From NCBI RefSeq assembly GCF_900177545.1, contig NZ_FXBQ01000001.1, forward strand, positions 1,663,622 to 1,727,621: 64,000 nucleotides of DNA. Reading direction: 5' to 3'. The notes beneath the pieces are model-generated. The model was not told the origin of the DNA, did not search any database, and saw only the letters and a list, made by a program, of their open reading frames with translations. The translations under genes were made by a program, and so were the position numbers. This DNA comes from Maritimibacter sp. HL-12 (GTDB lineage: Bacteria > Pseudomonadota > Alphaproteobacteria > Rhodobacterales > Rhodobacteraceae). Below are positions 56,056 through 64,000 of the stretch, piece by piece (position 1 is the stretch's first letter; each line of letters opens with the position of its first letter).

Positions 56056-56952
56056 ATGTCGGGCGAAGACGTACTGGGACAGGTTGGTGGGTCCAACCTC
56101 GTGTTGCTGCTGCTTGCGGCATTCATCATCATCGCGATCTTCCTTGGGGTGCGGATCGTGCCGCAGAGCGAGAAATACGTGGTCGAGCGGTTCGGGCGGC
56201 TGCAATCCGTGCTCGGGCCGGGGATCAACTTCATCATCCCCTTTCTCGATCGGGTCGCGCACCGGATTTCGATCCTCGAACGCCAGTTGCCCAACGCCAC
56301 GCAGGACGCCATCACCAAGGACAACGTGCTGGTGCAGATCGACACCAGCGTATTCTACCGCATCCTCGAGCCGGAGAAGACCGTCTACCGGATCCGCGAC
56401 GTGGACGCCGCCATCGCCACGACCGTGGCCGGGATCGTGCGTGCCGAGATCGGCAAGATGGACCTTGACGAGGTGCAATCGAACCGGTCGCAGCTGATCG
56501 CGCATATCAAGTCGAGCGTGGAAGACGCGGTGAACGACTGGGGCATCGAGGTGACCCGGGCCGAGATCCTCGACGTGAACCTCGACCAGGCCACCCGCGA
56601 CGCGATGCTGCAACAGCTCAACGCCGAACGCGCCCGGCGCGCGCAGGTGACCGAGGCCGAGGGCACGAAACGGGCCGTCGAACTCAATGCCGACGCCGAG
56701 CTCTACGCCGCCGAACAGGCGGCCAAGGCGCGGCGTATCCAGGCCGACGCCGAGGCCTATGCGACCGAAGTGGTGGCGCGGGCGATTGCCGACAACGGGC
56801 TGGAGGCCGCGCAATACCAGGTGGCGCTCAAGCAGGTCGAAGCCTTGACCCGGCTGGGCAACGGTGCCGGAAGCCAGACCGTGGTTCTGCCCGCCAACGC
56901 GCTTGACGCCTTCGCCGATGCCTTCTCGATGCTCAAAGGCAAGCCGAAATGA
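56056..56952 (+). CDS. SPFH/stomatin-like protein
   Basis: A 298-residue stomatin/prohibitin-family protein with one N-terminal transmembrane helix (LVLLLLAAFIIIAIFLGV) and an SPFH domain (YVVERFGRLQSVLGPGINFI), followed by an Ala/Glu-rich coiled coil. It is paired by a 4-bp overlap with NfeD, the usual partner of this group (QmcA/YbbK-YbbL-like). It probably organises membrane domains. A GGAGCAGGTC ribosome-binding site precedes ATG 56056. Confidence 0.92.
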   Translation: MSGEDVLGQVGGSNLVLLLLAAFIIIAIFLGVRIVPQSEKYVVERFGRLQSVLGPGINFIIPFLDRVAHRISILERQLPNATQDAITKDNVLVQIDTSVFYRILEPEKTVYRIRDVDAAIATTVAGIVRAEIGKMDLDEVQSNRSQLIAHIKSSVEDAVNDWGIEVTRAEILDVNLDQATRDAMLQQLNAERARRAQVTEAEGTKRAVELNADAELYAAEQAAKARRIQADAEAYATEVVARAIADNGLEAAQYQVALKQVEALTRLGNGAGSQTVVLPANALDAFADAFSMLKGKPK

Positions 56953-57218
56953 TCTGGGAAATCTGGTGGGTCTGGGTGGCTGCGGGGATCGGGCTTGCGA
57001 TCCTCGAACTCTTTGCCCCGGGGTTCATCTTCGTGGGGTTCGCCATCGGTGCGGTCGTGGTCGGCATCCTGGTGGCGTTCGGGGTGGTGCTCACTCTGCC
57101 CTGGGCGCTGTTCACCTTCGCCGCGATCTCGGTAATCACATGGGTTGTTCTGCGTCAGACCTTCGGGGTGCGCAAAGGTCAGCGCAAGGTGTTCCGCCGC
57201 GACATCAACGAGGACTGA
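56949..57218 (+). CDS. NfeD-like membrane protein (short form)
   Basis: An 89-residue protein with two or three hydrophobic helices and the family start MIWEIWWVWVAAGIGLAILE. It lacks the larger C-terminal OB-fold of full-length NfeD. It overlaps the SPFH gene by 4 bp and likely works with that protein. Function in detail is unknown. Confidence 0.85.
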   Translation: MIWEIWWVWVAAGIGLAILELFAPGFIFVGFAIGAVVVGILVAFGVVLTLPWALFTFAAISVITWVVLRQTFGVRKGQRKVFRRDINED

Positions 57219-57263
57219 TCTGTTGCCATGCGGTGCGCCTGCGGCGCGCAGGTTGGTTTGATT

Positions 57264-57309
57264 GGGGGTTTCACCCCCAAACCCCCAAGGTATTTCAGGA
57301 CCCAAGAAG
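57264..57309. repeat. Dispersed intergenic repeat, copy B
   Basis: GGGGG, TTTCA, CCCCC hairpin, followed by AAGGTATTTCAGGACCC and AAGAAG. The tail is the same as in copy A (37208-37231) with one mismatch. It lies between the convergent nfeD and pyrF genes. Confidence 0.6.
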
Positions 57310-57323
57310 TCCGGTGTGCCGTT

Positions 57324-58013
57324 TCAGGGCAACTCGGCGAGCACCGCCCGGGCGGCGGCGCGCGGATCTTCGGCGCGGATGATCGGACGGCCGACCACGA
57401 TATGATCGGCACCGGCTCGGATCGCGTCACCCGGGGTCATCACGCGTTTCTGGTCGCCCAGATCGGTGCCCGCCGGACGCACGCCGGGCGTGACGATGAG
57501 GCGGCCCTCGGCTTCGGGCAGGGCGCGGATCAGGGCCGCTTCCTGCGGGCTCGCGATCACGCCGTCGGCACCCGCTTCGAAAGCGCGGCGCGCGCGTTCC
57601 ACCACGAGGTCCTGCACCGCACCGGGAAGGATCAGGGCGGCGTCGAGATCGACGCGATCGAGCGAGGTGAGGATCGTGACGGCGAGGATCTTCAGCTCGG
57701 AGCCGCCCTTGCCCTCGGCGGCGGCGCGCACGACATGGGGGTCGCCATGGACAGTCAGGAAATCAAGTCCGTACTGCGCCAGCCCGCGGACCGCGGCCTC
57801 GACGGTGTTGCCGATGTCGAAGAGCTTCATATCGAGGAAAATGCGCTTGTCCATTTCGTCGATCAACTCGCGCGCAAGCGCGAGTCCGCCGCCGGTGAGC
57901 ATGCCAAGGCCGATCTTGTAGAACTGGCAGGCGTCGCCCAGCGTTTGCGCCATTTGCAGCCCTTCGAGGGCGTTGGGCACGTCGAGGGCGACGATCAGGC
58001 GGTCATCTGTCAT
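57324..58013 (-). CDS. pyrF: Orotidine 5-phosphate decarboxylase
   Basis: A 229-residue PyrF. LIVALDVPN begins the barrel; the catalytic block is FLDMKLFDIGNTV (Asp-Lys-Asp), followed by VTPGVRP and GADHIVVGRPI. It makes UMP from OMP. ATG 58013 follows GAGGATCACCCC. It is divergent from clpB, with 217 bp between. Confidence 0.95.
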   Translation of the reverse strand: MTDDRLIVALDVPNALEGLQMAQTLGDACQFYKIGLGMLTGGGLALARELIDEMDKRIFLDMKLFDIGNTVEAAVRGLAQYGLDFLTVHGDPHVVRAAAEGKGGSELKILAVTILTSLDRVDLDAALILPGAVQDLVVERARRAFEAGADGVIASPQEAALIRALPEAEGRLIVTPGVRPAGTDLGDQKRVMTPGDAIRAGADHIVVGRPIIRAEDPRAAARAVLAELP

Positions 58014-58127
58014 GGGGTGATCCTCGTTTGGTCTGGCCATTGATAGGCGCAGCATGCGGGCGCGGCAAGGTGGGCATTGCTGACCCCGGATTGCACCGGA
58101 GCCTTGAGGATTCTTGCCGCGGCGGAT

Positions 58128-58156
58128 CTTGCGAAACTGTTTTTCTGCGCCCATTT
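58128..58156 (+). promoter_or_regulatory. Candidate sigma-32 promoter upstream of clpB
   Basis: CTTGCGAAA (58128-58136) and CCCATTT (58150-58156) are separated by 13 bp, close to the E. coli RpoH consensus CTTGAA / CCCAT. They end about 75 bp before the clpB start, as expected for a heat-shock gene. Confidence 0.55.
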
Positions 58157-58230
58157 GAATGCGGAGGCCCAGGGATGATGTGCCGCCGGGCGGGCATCGC
58201 GGGATTGGGCGCTTTGAAAAGGAGAGAGAG

Positions 58231-60846
58231 ATGAACTTGGAGAAGTTCACCGAGCGGTCGCGCGGTTTTGTGCAGGCTGCCCAGACGATCGCAATGCGTG
58301 AGAACCATCAGAGCCTCGCGCCCGAGCATTTGCTCAAAGCCCTCATGGATGACGAAGAAGGCATGGCGGCGAACCTCATTCGCAGGGCCGGCGGTGAGCC
58401 GCACCGTGTGCGCGAGGCGGTCGATGCCGCGCTTGGCCGGATTCCGAAGGTGACCGGCGATGCCGGGCAGATCTATCTTGCCAGCGAAACCGGGCGTGTG
58501 CTGGACGAGGCCGAGAAGCTCGCCAAGAAGGCGGGCGACAGTTTCGTGCCCGTCGAACGGCTTCTGACCGCGCTTGCGCTGGTCAAGTCGAAGGCGAAGG
58601 AGGCGCTCGAAGCGGGCGCTGTCAGCGCGCAGAACCTCAACACCGCGATCAACGACGTGCGCAAGGGCCGCACGGCGGATTCGGCCAGTGCCGAGGACAG
58701 CTACGAGGCCCTCAAGAAATACGCGCGCGATCTCACCCAGGCCGCAGAGGAAGGCAAGATCGACCCGATCATCGGCCGCGACGAGGAAATCCGGCGCACC
58801 ATGCAGGTGCTTTCGCGGCGCACCAAGAACAACCCTGTTCTGATCGGCGAGCCGGGCACCGGCAAGACCGCGATCGCGGAAGGGCTCGCGCTGCGCATCA
58901 TCAACGGCGACGTGCCCGAGAGCCTCAAGAACAAGAAGCTGCTGGCGCTCGACATGGGCGCGCTCATCGCCGGCGCGAAATATCGTGGCGAGTTCGAGGA
59001 GCGGCTGAAGGCGGTGTTGAACGAGATCACCGCCGCTGCGGGCGAAATCGTGCTCTTCATCGACGAGATGCACACGCTGGTGGGGGCGGGCAAGGCCGAT
59101 GGCGCGATGGACGCGGCCAACCTGATCAAGCCGGCGCTGGCGCGTGGCGAACTGCACTGCGTGGGCGCCACCACGCTCGATGAATACCGCAAGTATGTCG
59201 AGAAGGATGCGGCCCTGGCGCGGCGGTTCCAGCCGGTGCTGGTGGAAGAGCCGACGGAGGAAGACACCATCTCGATCCTGCGCGGCATCAAGGAGAAATA
59301 CGAGTTGCACCACGGTGTGCGGATCTCCGACTCGGCGCTGGTGGCGGCGGCGACGCTGTCGCACCGCTATATCACCGACCGTTTCCTGCCCGACAAGGCG
59401 ATCGACCTTGTCGACGAGGCCGCGAGCCGCCTGCGGATGGAGGTGGATTCGAAGCCCGAGGAGCTTGACCAGCTCGACCGGCAGATCCTGCAGATGCAGA
59501 TCGAGGCCGAGGCATTGAAGAAGGAAGACGACAAGGCGTCGAAAGACCGGCTGGCAAAGCTTGAGGAAGAGCTTGCCGGGCTGCAGGAGAAATCCGACGC
59601 GATGACGACGAAGTGGCAGGCCGAGCGCGACAAGCTCGAAGGTGCGCGCGACCTCAAGGAGAAGCTCGACCGCGCGCGCGCCGATCTGGATGCCGCCAAG
59701 CGCGAGGGCAATCTCGCGCGCGCCGGGGAACTTTCCTACGGGATCATCCCCGAACTGGAGCGCAAGCTTGGCGAGGCTGAAAGCCGCGACGACGACGTGA
59801 TGGTCGAAGAGGCGGTGCGGCCCGAGCAGATCGCGGCGGTGGTCGAGCGCTGGACCGGGATTCCGACCTCGAAGATGCTGGAAGGCGAGCGCGACAAGCT
59901 GCTCCGGATGGAAGACGGGTTGCACAAGCGGGTCATCGGTCAGAATAACGCGGTGAGGGCTGTTGCAAATGCCGTGCGCCGGGCGCGCGCGGGGCTCAAC
60001 GACGAGAACCGGCCGCTGGGCTCGTTCCTCTTTCTCGGCCCCACCGGCGTTGGCAAGACCGAGTTGACCAAGGCGGTCGCCGAGTTCCTGTTCGACGACG
60101 ACAGCGCGATGGTGCGTATCGACATGTCGGAATTCATGGAGAAGCACTCGGTCGCCCGGCTGATCGGCGCGCCTCCGGGCTATGTCGGTTACGACGAGGG
60201 CGGCGTGCTCACCGAGGCGGTGCGGCGCAGGCCCTACCAGGTGGTGCTGTTCGACGAGGTGGAAAAGGCGCACCCGGACGTGTTCAACGTGCTCCTTCAG
60301 GTGCTCGACGACGGGGTTCTGACCGATGGTCACGGCCGCAGGGTCGATTTCAAGCAGACGCTGATCGTGCTGACCTCGAACCTCGGCAGCCAGGCGTTGA
60401 GCCAGTTGCCCGAGGATGCCGATGGGTCGCTCGCCAAACGCGACGTGATGGATGCCGTGCGGGCACATTTCCGCCCCGAGTTCCTCAACCGGCTCGACGA
60501 GACGATCATCTTCGATCGGCTGACGCGGGCGAACATGGACGGGATCGTGGATATCCAGCTCGGGCTGCTTGCCCGGCGGCTGGCGAAACGGAACGTCACG
60601 CTTGCACTCGATGCGGATGCCAAGACCTGGCTCGCCGATCAGGGCTACGACCCGGTGTATGGTGCCCGCCCGCTCAAACGGGTGATCCAGCGCGCCTTGC
60701 AGGACCCGCTCGCCGAGCGGCTGCTTTCGGGCGACATTGTCGACGGCGACGTGGTGCCGGTGAGCGCCGGGGCAGACGGTTTGATCATCGGCAACAAGAC
60801 CGGTGCCTCGAACCGGCCCAAACCGGACGATGCCGTGCTGCACTGA
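58231..60846 (+). CDS. clpB: ATP-dependent chaperone ClpB
   Basis: An 871-residue AAA+ disaggregase. The N-domain begins [18 protein letters not shown], Walker A motifs are GEPGTGKT (206-213) and GPTGVGKT (603-610), and a coiled-coil middle domain (about 400-530) lies between. It extracts proteins from aggregates with DnaK. AAAGGAGAGAGAG is the ribosome-binding site. A sigma-32-like promoter lies upstream and a terminator downstream. Confidence 0.97.
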   Translation: MNLEKFTERSRGFVQAAQTIAMRENHQSLAPEHLLKALMDDEEGMAANLIRRAGGEPHRVREAVDAALGRIPKVTGDAGQIYLASETGRVLDEAEKLAKKAGDSFVPVERLLTALALVKSKAKEALEAGAVSAQNLNTAINDVRKGRTADSASAEDSYEALKKYARDLTQAAEEGKIDPIIGRDEEIRRTMQVLSRRTKNNPVLIGEPGTGKTAIAEGLALRIINGDVPESLKNKKLLALDMGALIAGAKYRGEFEERLKAVLNEITAAAGEIVLFIDEMHTLVGAGKADGAMDAANLIKPALARGELHCVGATTLDEYRKYVEKDAALARRFQPVLVEEPTEEDTISILRGIKEKYELHHGVRISDSALVAAATLSHRYITDRFLPDKAIDLVDEAASRLRMEVDSKPEELDQLDRQILQMQIEAEALKKEDDKASKDRLAKLEEELAGLQEKSDAMTTKWQAERDKLEGARDLKEKLDRARADLDAAKREGNLARAGELSYGIIPELERKLGEAESRDDDVMVEEAVRPEQIAAVVERWTGIPTSKMLEGERDKLLRMEDGLHKRVIGQNNAVRAVANAVRRARAGLNDENRPLGSFLFLGPTGVGKTELTKAVAEFLFDDDSAMVRIDMSEFMEKHSVARLIGAPPGYVGYDEGGVLTEAVRRRPYQVVLFDEVEKAHPDVFNVLLQVLDDGVLTDGHGRRVDFKQTLIVLTSNLGSQALSQLPEDADGSLAKRDVMDAVRAHFRPEFLNRLDETIIFDRLTRANMDGIVDIQLGLLARRLAKRNVTLALDADAKTWLADQGYDPVYGARPLKRVIQRALQDPLAERLLSGDIVDGDVVPVSAGADGLIIGNKTGASNRPKPDDAVLH

Positions 60847-60867
60847 ACGGGCCGACGCAAACAAGGC

Positions 60868-60898
60868 AGGGCGGGGCAAACCCCCGCCCTTCCTTTTC
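60868..60898 (+). terminator. Terminator after clpB
   Basis: AGGGCGGGG (60868-60876) pairs with CCCCGCCCT (60882-60890), followed by TCCTTTTC. Confidence 0.8.
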
Positions 60899-60981
60899 GT
60901 GGACCAATCCTCTCTCGTTGCCCGCTTTCTCTTTCGGCGTGGGCCGATTTGCCTATGATCTGTCGCAAACCGGGGGGGACC

Positions 60982-62475
60982 ATGGGAACGACTGTCTGGA
61001 TTTTTGAGCTGTTTGCGCTCCTGTTCGTTTTGTTGATCGGTTTCGGGCTGGCGGCGACGCTGCTGATGTATGTCATCGACCGCACCCAGACCGCCGATGC
61101 GGTGCGGCGCAATTATCCGGTGATCGGGCGTTTTCGGCGCTTGTTCACCGAACTGGGCGAGTTTTTCCGGCAGTATTTTTTCGCGATGGACCGCGAGGAG
61201 ATGCCGTTCAACCGGGCGCAGCGCGACTGGATCTACCGGGCTGCCGAGGGCACGGACAACACCGTGGCCTTCGGCTCGACCCGCAACATCTCGCTCCCCG
61301 GCACGCCGATCTTCATGAACGCGGCCTTTCCCCCGCTGGGCGATCAATACGCCCGAACCGAGCCGATGCTGATCGGGCCGACCGCGCGCGAACCCTATGC
61401 CGCACCCTCGTTCTTCAACATATCGGGCATGAGCTATGGTGCGCTGTCGCGACCGGCGGTGCGGGCGCTGTCGATGGGGGCGAAGAAGGCCAATATCTGG
61501 CTCAACACCGGCGAGGGTGGGCTTGCGCCGTTTCATCTCGAGGGCGGGGCCGACATCGTCTACCAGATCGGCACGGCAAAATACGGCGTGCGCGGGCCGG
61601 ACGGCAGGCTTTCAGACGAAAAACTGCGCGAGGTGGCGGCCTATCCGCAGGTGAAGATGTTCGAGTTGAAGCTTGCGCAGGGGGCCAAGCCGGGCAAGGG
61701 GGGCATCCTGCCGGGCGCCAAGGTGGACGCGGAGATCGCGGCGATCCGTGGTATCCCGGTAGGGTTGCCGAGTGAAAGTCCGAACCGGCACGAGGAGATC
61801 GACGATTGGGGCGATCTGCTCGACATGATCGGCCATATTCGCGAGGTGACCGGCAAGCCGGTGGGGATCAAGACGGTGGTGGGCCGCGTCGATCCCTTCG
61901 CGGAGTTCTTCGACCTGATCCTGCATCGTGGCCCCGACAGCGCACCCGATTTCATCACCATCGACGGTGGCGAAGGCGGCACCGGCGCGGCACCGATGCC
62001 GCTGATCGACCTTGTCGGAATGCCGATCCGCGAGGCCTTGCCACGCATCACCGATCTGCGCGACCAGCGCGGGCTGCACAAACGCATCCGGCTGGTGGCG
62101 AGCGGCAAGCTGGTAAATCCCGGCGACGTGGCATGGGCAATCTGCGCGGGGGCGGATTTCGTTGTCACCGCACGCGGCTTCATGTTCTCGCTCGGCTGTA
62201 TCCAGGCATTGAAGTGTAACCGCAACACCTGCCCCACCGGGGTGACCACGCATGACCCGAGGCTGCAAAAGGGCCTCGTGCCCCGGATCAAGGCCGACAA
62301 GGTGGCGCATTTCGCCGCCAGCGTGATCGGTGAGGTGGAGACCATCGCGCATTCCGTCGGTGTGGCCGAACCGCGCCTGATGCGCCGGCGGCATGTGCGG
62401 ATCGTGCAGAACGATGGCCGGTCGATTCCGATGAACGAAATCTACCCGAGTTACAGCACACAAGCGGTAATTTGA
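60982..62475 (+). CDS. Membrane-anchored FMN-binding glutamate-synthase-like protein
   Basis: A 497-residue protein of the archaeal-type glutamate synthase/FMN-binding family, lacking an amidotransferase domain. An N-terminal transmembrane helix is followed by an FMN-binding barrel ([33 protein letters not shown]), and a Cys-rich stretch ([16 protein letters not shown]) resembling the 3Fe-4S site. Its physiological substrate is not established. It follows clpB by 135 bp and precedes msrPQ by 65 bp. Confidence 0.9.
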   Translation: MGTTVWIFELFALLFVLLIGFGLAATLLMYVIDRTQTADAVRRNYPVIGRFRRLFTELGEFFRQYFFAMDREEMPFNRAQRDWIYRAAEGTDNTVAFGSTRNISLPGTPIFMNAAFPPLGDQYARTEPMLIGPTAREPYAAPSFFNISGMSYGALSRPAVRALSMGAKKANIWLNTGEGGLAPFHLEGGADIVYQIGTAKYGVRGPDGRLSDEKLREVAAYPQVKMFELKLAQGAKPGKGGILPGAKVDAEIAAIRGIPVGLPSESPNRHEEIDDWGDLLDMIGHIREVTGKPVGIKTVVGRVDPFAEFFDLILHRGPDSAPDFITIDGGEGGTGAAPMPLIDLVGMPIREALPRITDLRDQRGLHKRIRLVASGKLVNPGDVAWAICAGADFVVTARGFMFSLGCIQALKCNRNTCPTGVTTHDPRLQKGLVPRIKADKVAHFAASVIGEVETIAHSVGVAEPRLMRRRHVRIVQNDGRSIPMNEIYPSYSTQAVI

Positions 62476-62540
62476 TCGAACGTGTTTTGGCGCACGTAGT
62501 AAGGTCAGCTAGGAGGGACACAAACGGAGAAAGGTGCAAG

Positions 62541-63443
62541 ATGGCCTACAAGCGCAAACTGACCTGGTCCGACGTGACCCCAAAGGCCGACTGGTTGAAC
62601 CGCCGGCAGATCATGGCCGGCGCATCCGGGCTCGGGCTGGGGGCAATCGCCGGTCCGATCGCGGCCGCCGTCCCGATCGAGCGCGATCAGACGGCATACG
62701 AAGATATCACCAGCTACAACAATTTCTACGAGTTCGGCACCGGCAAGGAAGACCCTGCCAGATATTCCGGTGCAATGACGACCGACCCGTGGAGTGTGCA
62801 GATCGACGGGTTGGTGGAACGGCCGGGCAACTACGATCTGGCCGACGTGCTCAAGGGGATGGACATCGAGGAGCGGATCTATCGCTTCCGCTGTGTCGAG
62901 GCGTGGTCGATGGTGATCCCGTGGAACGGCTTCGAGTTGCGTGCGCTGCTTGAGAAGGTGGGTGTGCAACCTTCGGCGAAATACGTCGGCTTCGAAACAC
63001 TCTACCGCCCGGAAGAAATGCGCGGCACCCGCTCGCCGGTGCTCGACTGGCCCTATGTCGAGGGGCTTCGTCTCGACGAGGCGATGCACCCGCTCACCAT
63101 GATCGCCACCGGGATTTATGGCGAGAGCCTGCTCAATCAGAACGGCGCGCCGCTCCGGCTCGTGGTGCCGTGGAAGTATGGCTTCAAGTCGATCAAGTCG
63201 ATCGTGCGGATCACGTTGACCGATAGCGAGCCGCCGACGAGCTGGAACAAGGCCAACGCCCGAGAATATGGCTTCTATAGTAATGTGAACCCGGAGGTGG
63301 ATCACCCGCGCTGGAGCCAGGCGACCGAGCGGGTGATCGGCGGCGGGTTTTTTGCGCCGCGGATTGATACGCTGATGTTCAACGGCTACGCCGAAGAAGT
63401 CGCGGACCTGTATGCCGGCATGGATCTCACGCGGTTCTTCTGA
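62541..63443 (+). CDS. msrP: Methionine sulfoxide reductase catalytic subunit MsrP
   Basis: A 300-residue periplasmic molybdoenzyme with a Tat signal ([12 protein letters not shown]21 and R22) and the molybdenum-coordinating Cys at C118 ([15 protein letters not shown]). It reduces methionine sulfoxide in periplasmic proteins using electrons from MsrQ. A GGAGAAAGGTGCAAG ribosome-binding site precedes ATG 62541. Its stop overlaps the msrQ start by 1 bp (TGATG). Confidence 0.95.
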   Translation: MAYKRKLTWSDVTPKADWLNRRQIMAGASGLGLGAIAGPIAAAVPIERDQTAYEDITSYNNFYEFGTGKEDPARYSGAMTTDPWSVQIDGLVERPGNYDLADVLKGMDIEERIYRFRCVEAWSMVIPWNGFELRALLEKVGVQPSAKYVGFETLYRPEEMRGTRSPVLDWPYVEGLRLDEAMHPLTMIATGIYGESLLNQNGAPLRLVVPWKYGFKSIKSIVRITLTDSEPPTSWNKANAREYGFYSNVNPEVDHPRWSQATERVIGGGFFAPRIDTLMFNGYAEEVADLYAGMDLTRFF

Positions 63444-64000
63444 TGCCGGTGATCGAAGCGGTGAACGCGGGCCTGCGGCGGGTTCCGACATGGCCGGTCT
63501 ATGTCGTCGGGGCGCTGCCGCCGGTCTGGTATTTCTACCTCGGCCTCACCGGCGGGCTCGGGGCCGAGCCGATCTCGGAGATGGAGCACAGGCTGGGGCT
63601 GCTTGGCCTCCAGTTCCTTCTCCTCGGTCTGGCGATAACGCCGCTGCGCCGTTTCGCCGGGATCAACCTCATCCGGTTTCGCCGCGCGATCGGGCTTCTG
63701 GCCTTCTACTATATATCCACCCACCTCCTGACATGGCTGCTGCTCGACATCCGCGACCCGGCCCGGATCTGGGCCGACATCGTGAAGCGGCCCTACATCA
63801 CCATAGGGATGGCGGGATTCCTCCTGCTCGTGCCGTTGGCAGCAACCTCGAGCAATGCCGCGGTGCGCAGGCTCGGCAAACGATGGCGGCAATTGCACTG
63901 GCTGGTCTACCCGGCGGTTCTGCTCGGGGCGGTGCATTTCGTGATGCTGCGCAAGGGCTGGCAGATTGAACCGCTGGTCTATCTGGCCATTGCGGTGATT
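63443..64000 (+). CDS. msrQ: MsrQ heme-binding membrane subunit (cut by window end)
   Basis: The first 186 codons are present. The protein is a ferric-reductase-like multi-helix membrane subunit: VYVVGALPPVWYFYLG, TPLRRFAGINLIRFRRAIGLLAFYY and HWLVYPAVLLGAVHFVML, with heme-ligand His residues. It donates electrons to MsrP. The ATG overlaps msrP by one base, confirming the pair. The C-terminus lies outside the window. Confidence 0.93.
   Translation, partial: MPVIEAVNAGLRRVPTWPVYVVGALPPVWYFYLGLTGGLGAEPISEMEHRLGLLGLQFLLLGLAITPLRRFAGINLIRFRRAIGLLAFYYISTHLLTWLLLDIRDPARIWADIVKRPYITIGMAGFLLLVPLAATSSNAAVRRLGKRWRQLHWLVYPAVLLGAVHFVMLRKGWQIEPLVYLAIAVI

Noticed and set aside
58003..61536. Open frame of about 1,177 codons on the minus strand opposite clpB
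   Set aside because: It is antisense to clpB, which has all family motifs; high-GC third positions create long stop-free frames. The antisense product is rich in His, Arg and Gly and resembles nothing.

Overview
The window is a gene-dense, high-GC chromosomal segment that looks like an alphaproteobacterium of the Rhodobacteraceae (Roseobacter group). The evidence is the DUF1674 (SdhAF4-like), DUF3035, DUF3775 and DUF5665 proteins, the 41-residue single-Cys L36, the run rsmB - heparinase-like - purH - lspA - DUF3035 - two M16 peptidases, and the many ATGA/GTGA overlaps between consecutive genes. I see no rRNA, CRISPR array, insertion sequence, integrase or prophage.

Layout. (1) 1-13.5 kb, accessory catabolism. 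A minus-strand run of 13 genes, mostly overlapping and with no intergenic gap above about 70 bp, encodes a two-subunit UxaA-type dehydratase (SAF subunit plus a large subunit cut by the window edge), two enolase-superfamily enzymes, an RraA-like aldolase, a RhaM-like mutarotase, a complete CUT1-type ABC sugar importer, a class III CoA-transferase, a binding-protein-like protein without a signal peptide, and a MaoC protein. Divergent from it are a second MaoC gene and a Gfo/Idh/MocA oxidoreductase, followed by a convergent IclR regulator. (2) 13.8-29.7 kb, mostly housekeeping: EamA transporter, tRNA-Pro, the rsmB-purH-lspA-M16 block, dapB, rbfA-truB, deoA, an RTX protein and small conserved proteins. 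(3) 29.8-33.3 kb, rpsO and pnp, normally neighbours, here separated by an AT-richer minus-strand gene for a ribbon-helix-helix/YfbU protein with its own operator-like repeats. (4) 33.4-47.5 kb: metallophosphatase, serA/serC/serB, mutL-rmuC, a saccharopine dehydrogenase pair, rpmJ, tRNA-Val, N-formylglutamate amidohydrolase and dinB. (5) 47.5-55.3 kb, second accessory block: a minus-strand set of an SsuABC/NrtABC-type importer, OsmC-like protein, acyl-CoA-dehydrogenase-fold flavoprotein, cyanase, FAD-dependent ferredoxin reductase and 2Fe-2S ferredoxin, with a divergent TetR regulator. (6) 55.4-64 kb: rhodanese, SPFH/NfeD pair, pyrF, clpB, a membrane-anchored glutamate-synthase-like protein, and msrP-msrQ (msrQ cut by the window end).

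How the genes work together. Block 1 reads as uptake of a sugar or sugar acid, anomer interconversion, dehydration by several dehydratases and retro-aldol cleavage, coupled unusually to CoA activation and hydration (CaiB plus two MaoC proteins); the substrate cannot be read from sequence. Block 5 reads as import of a small N- and/or S-containing compound, oxidation by a flavoprotein, and disposal of cyanate as CO2 and ammonia. These two blocks are the best candidates for undescribed pathways. The YfbU insertion between rpsO and pnp, a terminator sequence repeated exactly in inverted orientation around the metallophosphatase gene, and a dispersed intergenic repeat at 37.2 and 57.3 kb are the most interesting structural signals.
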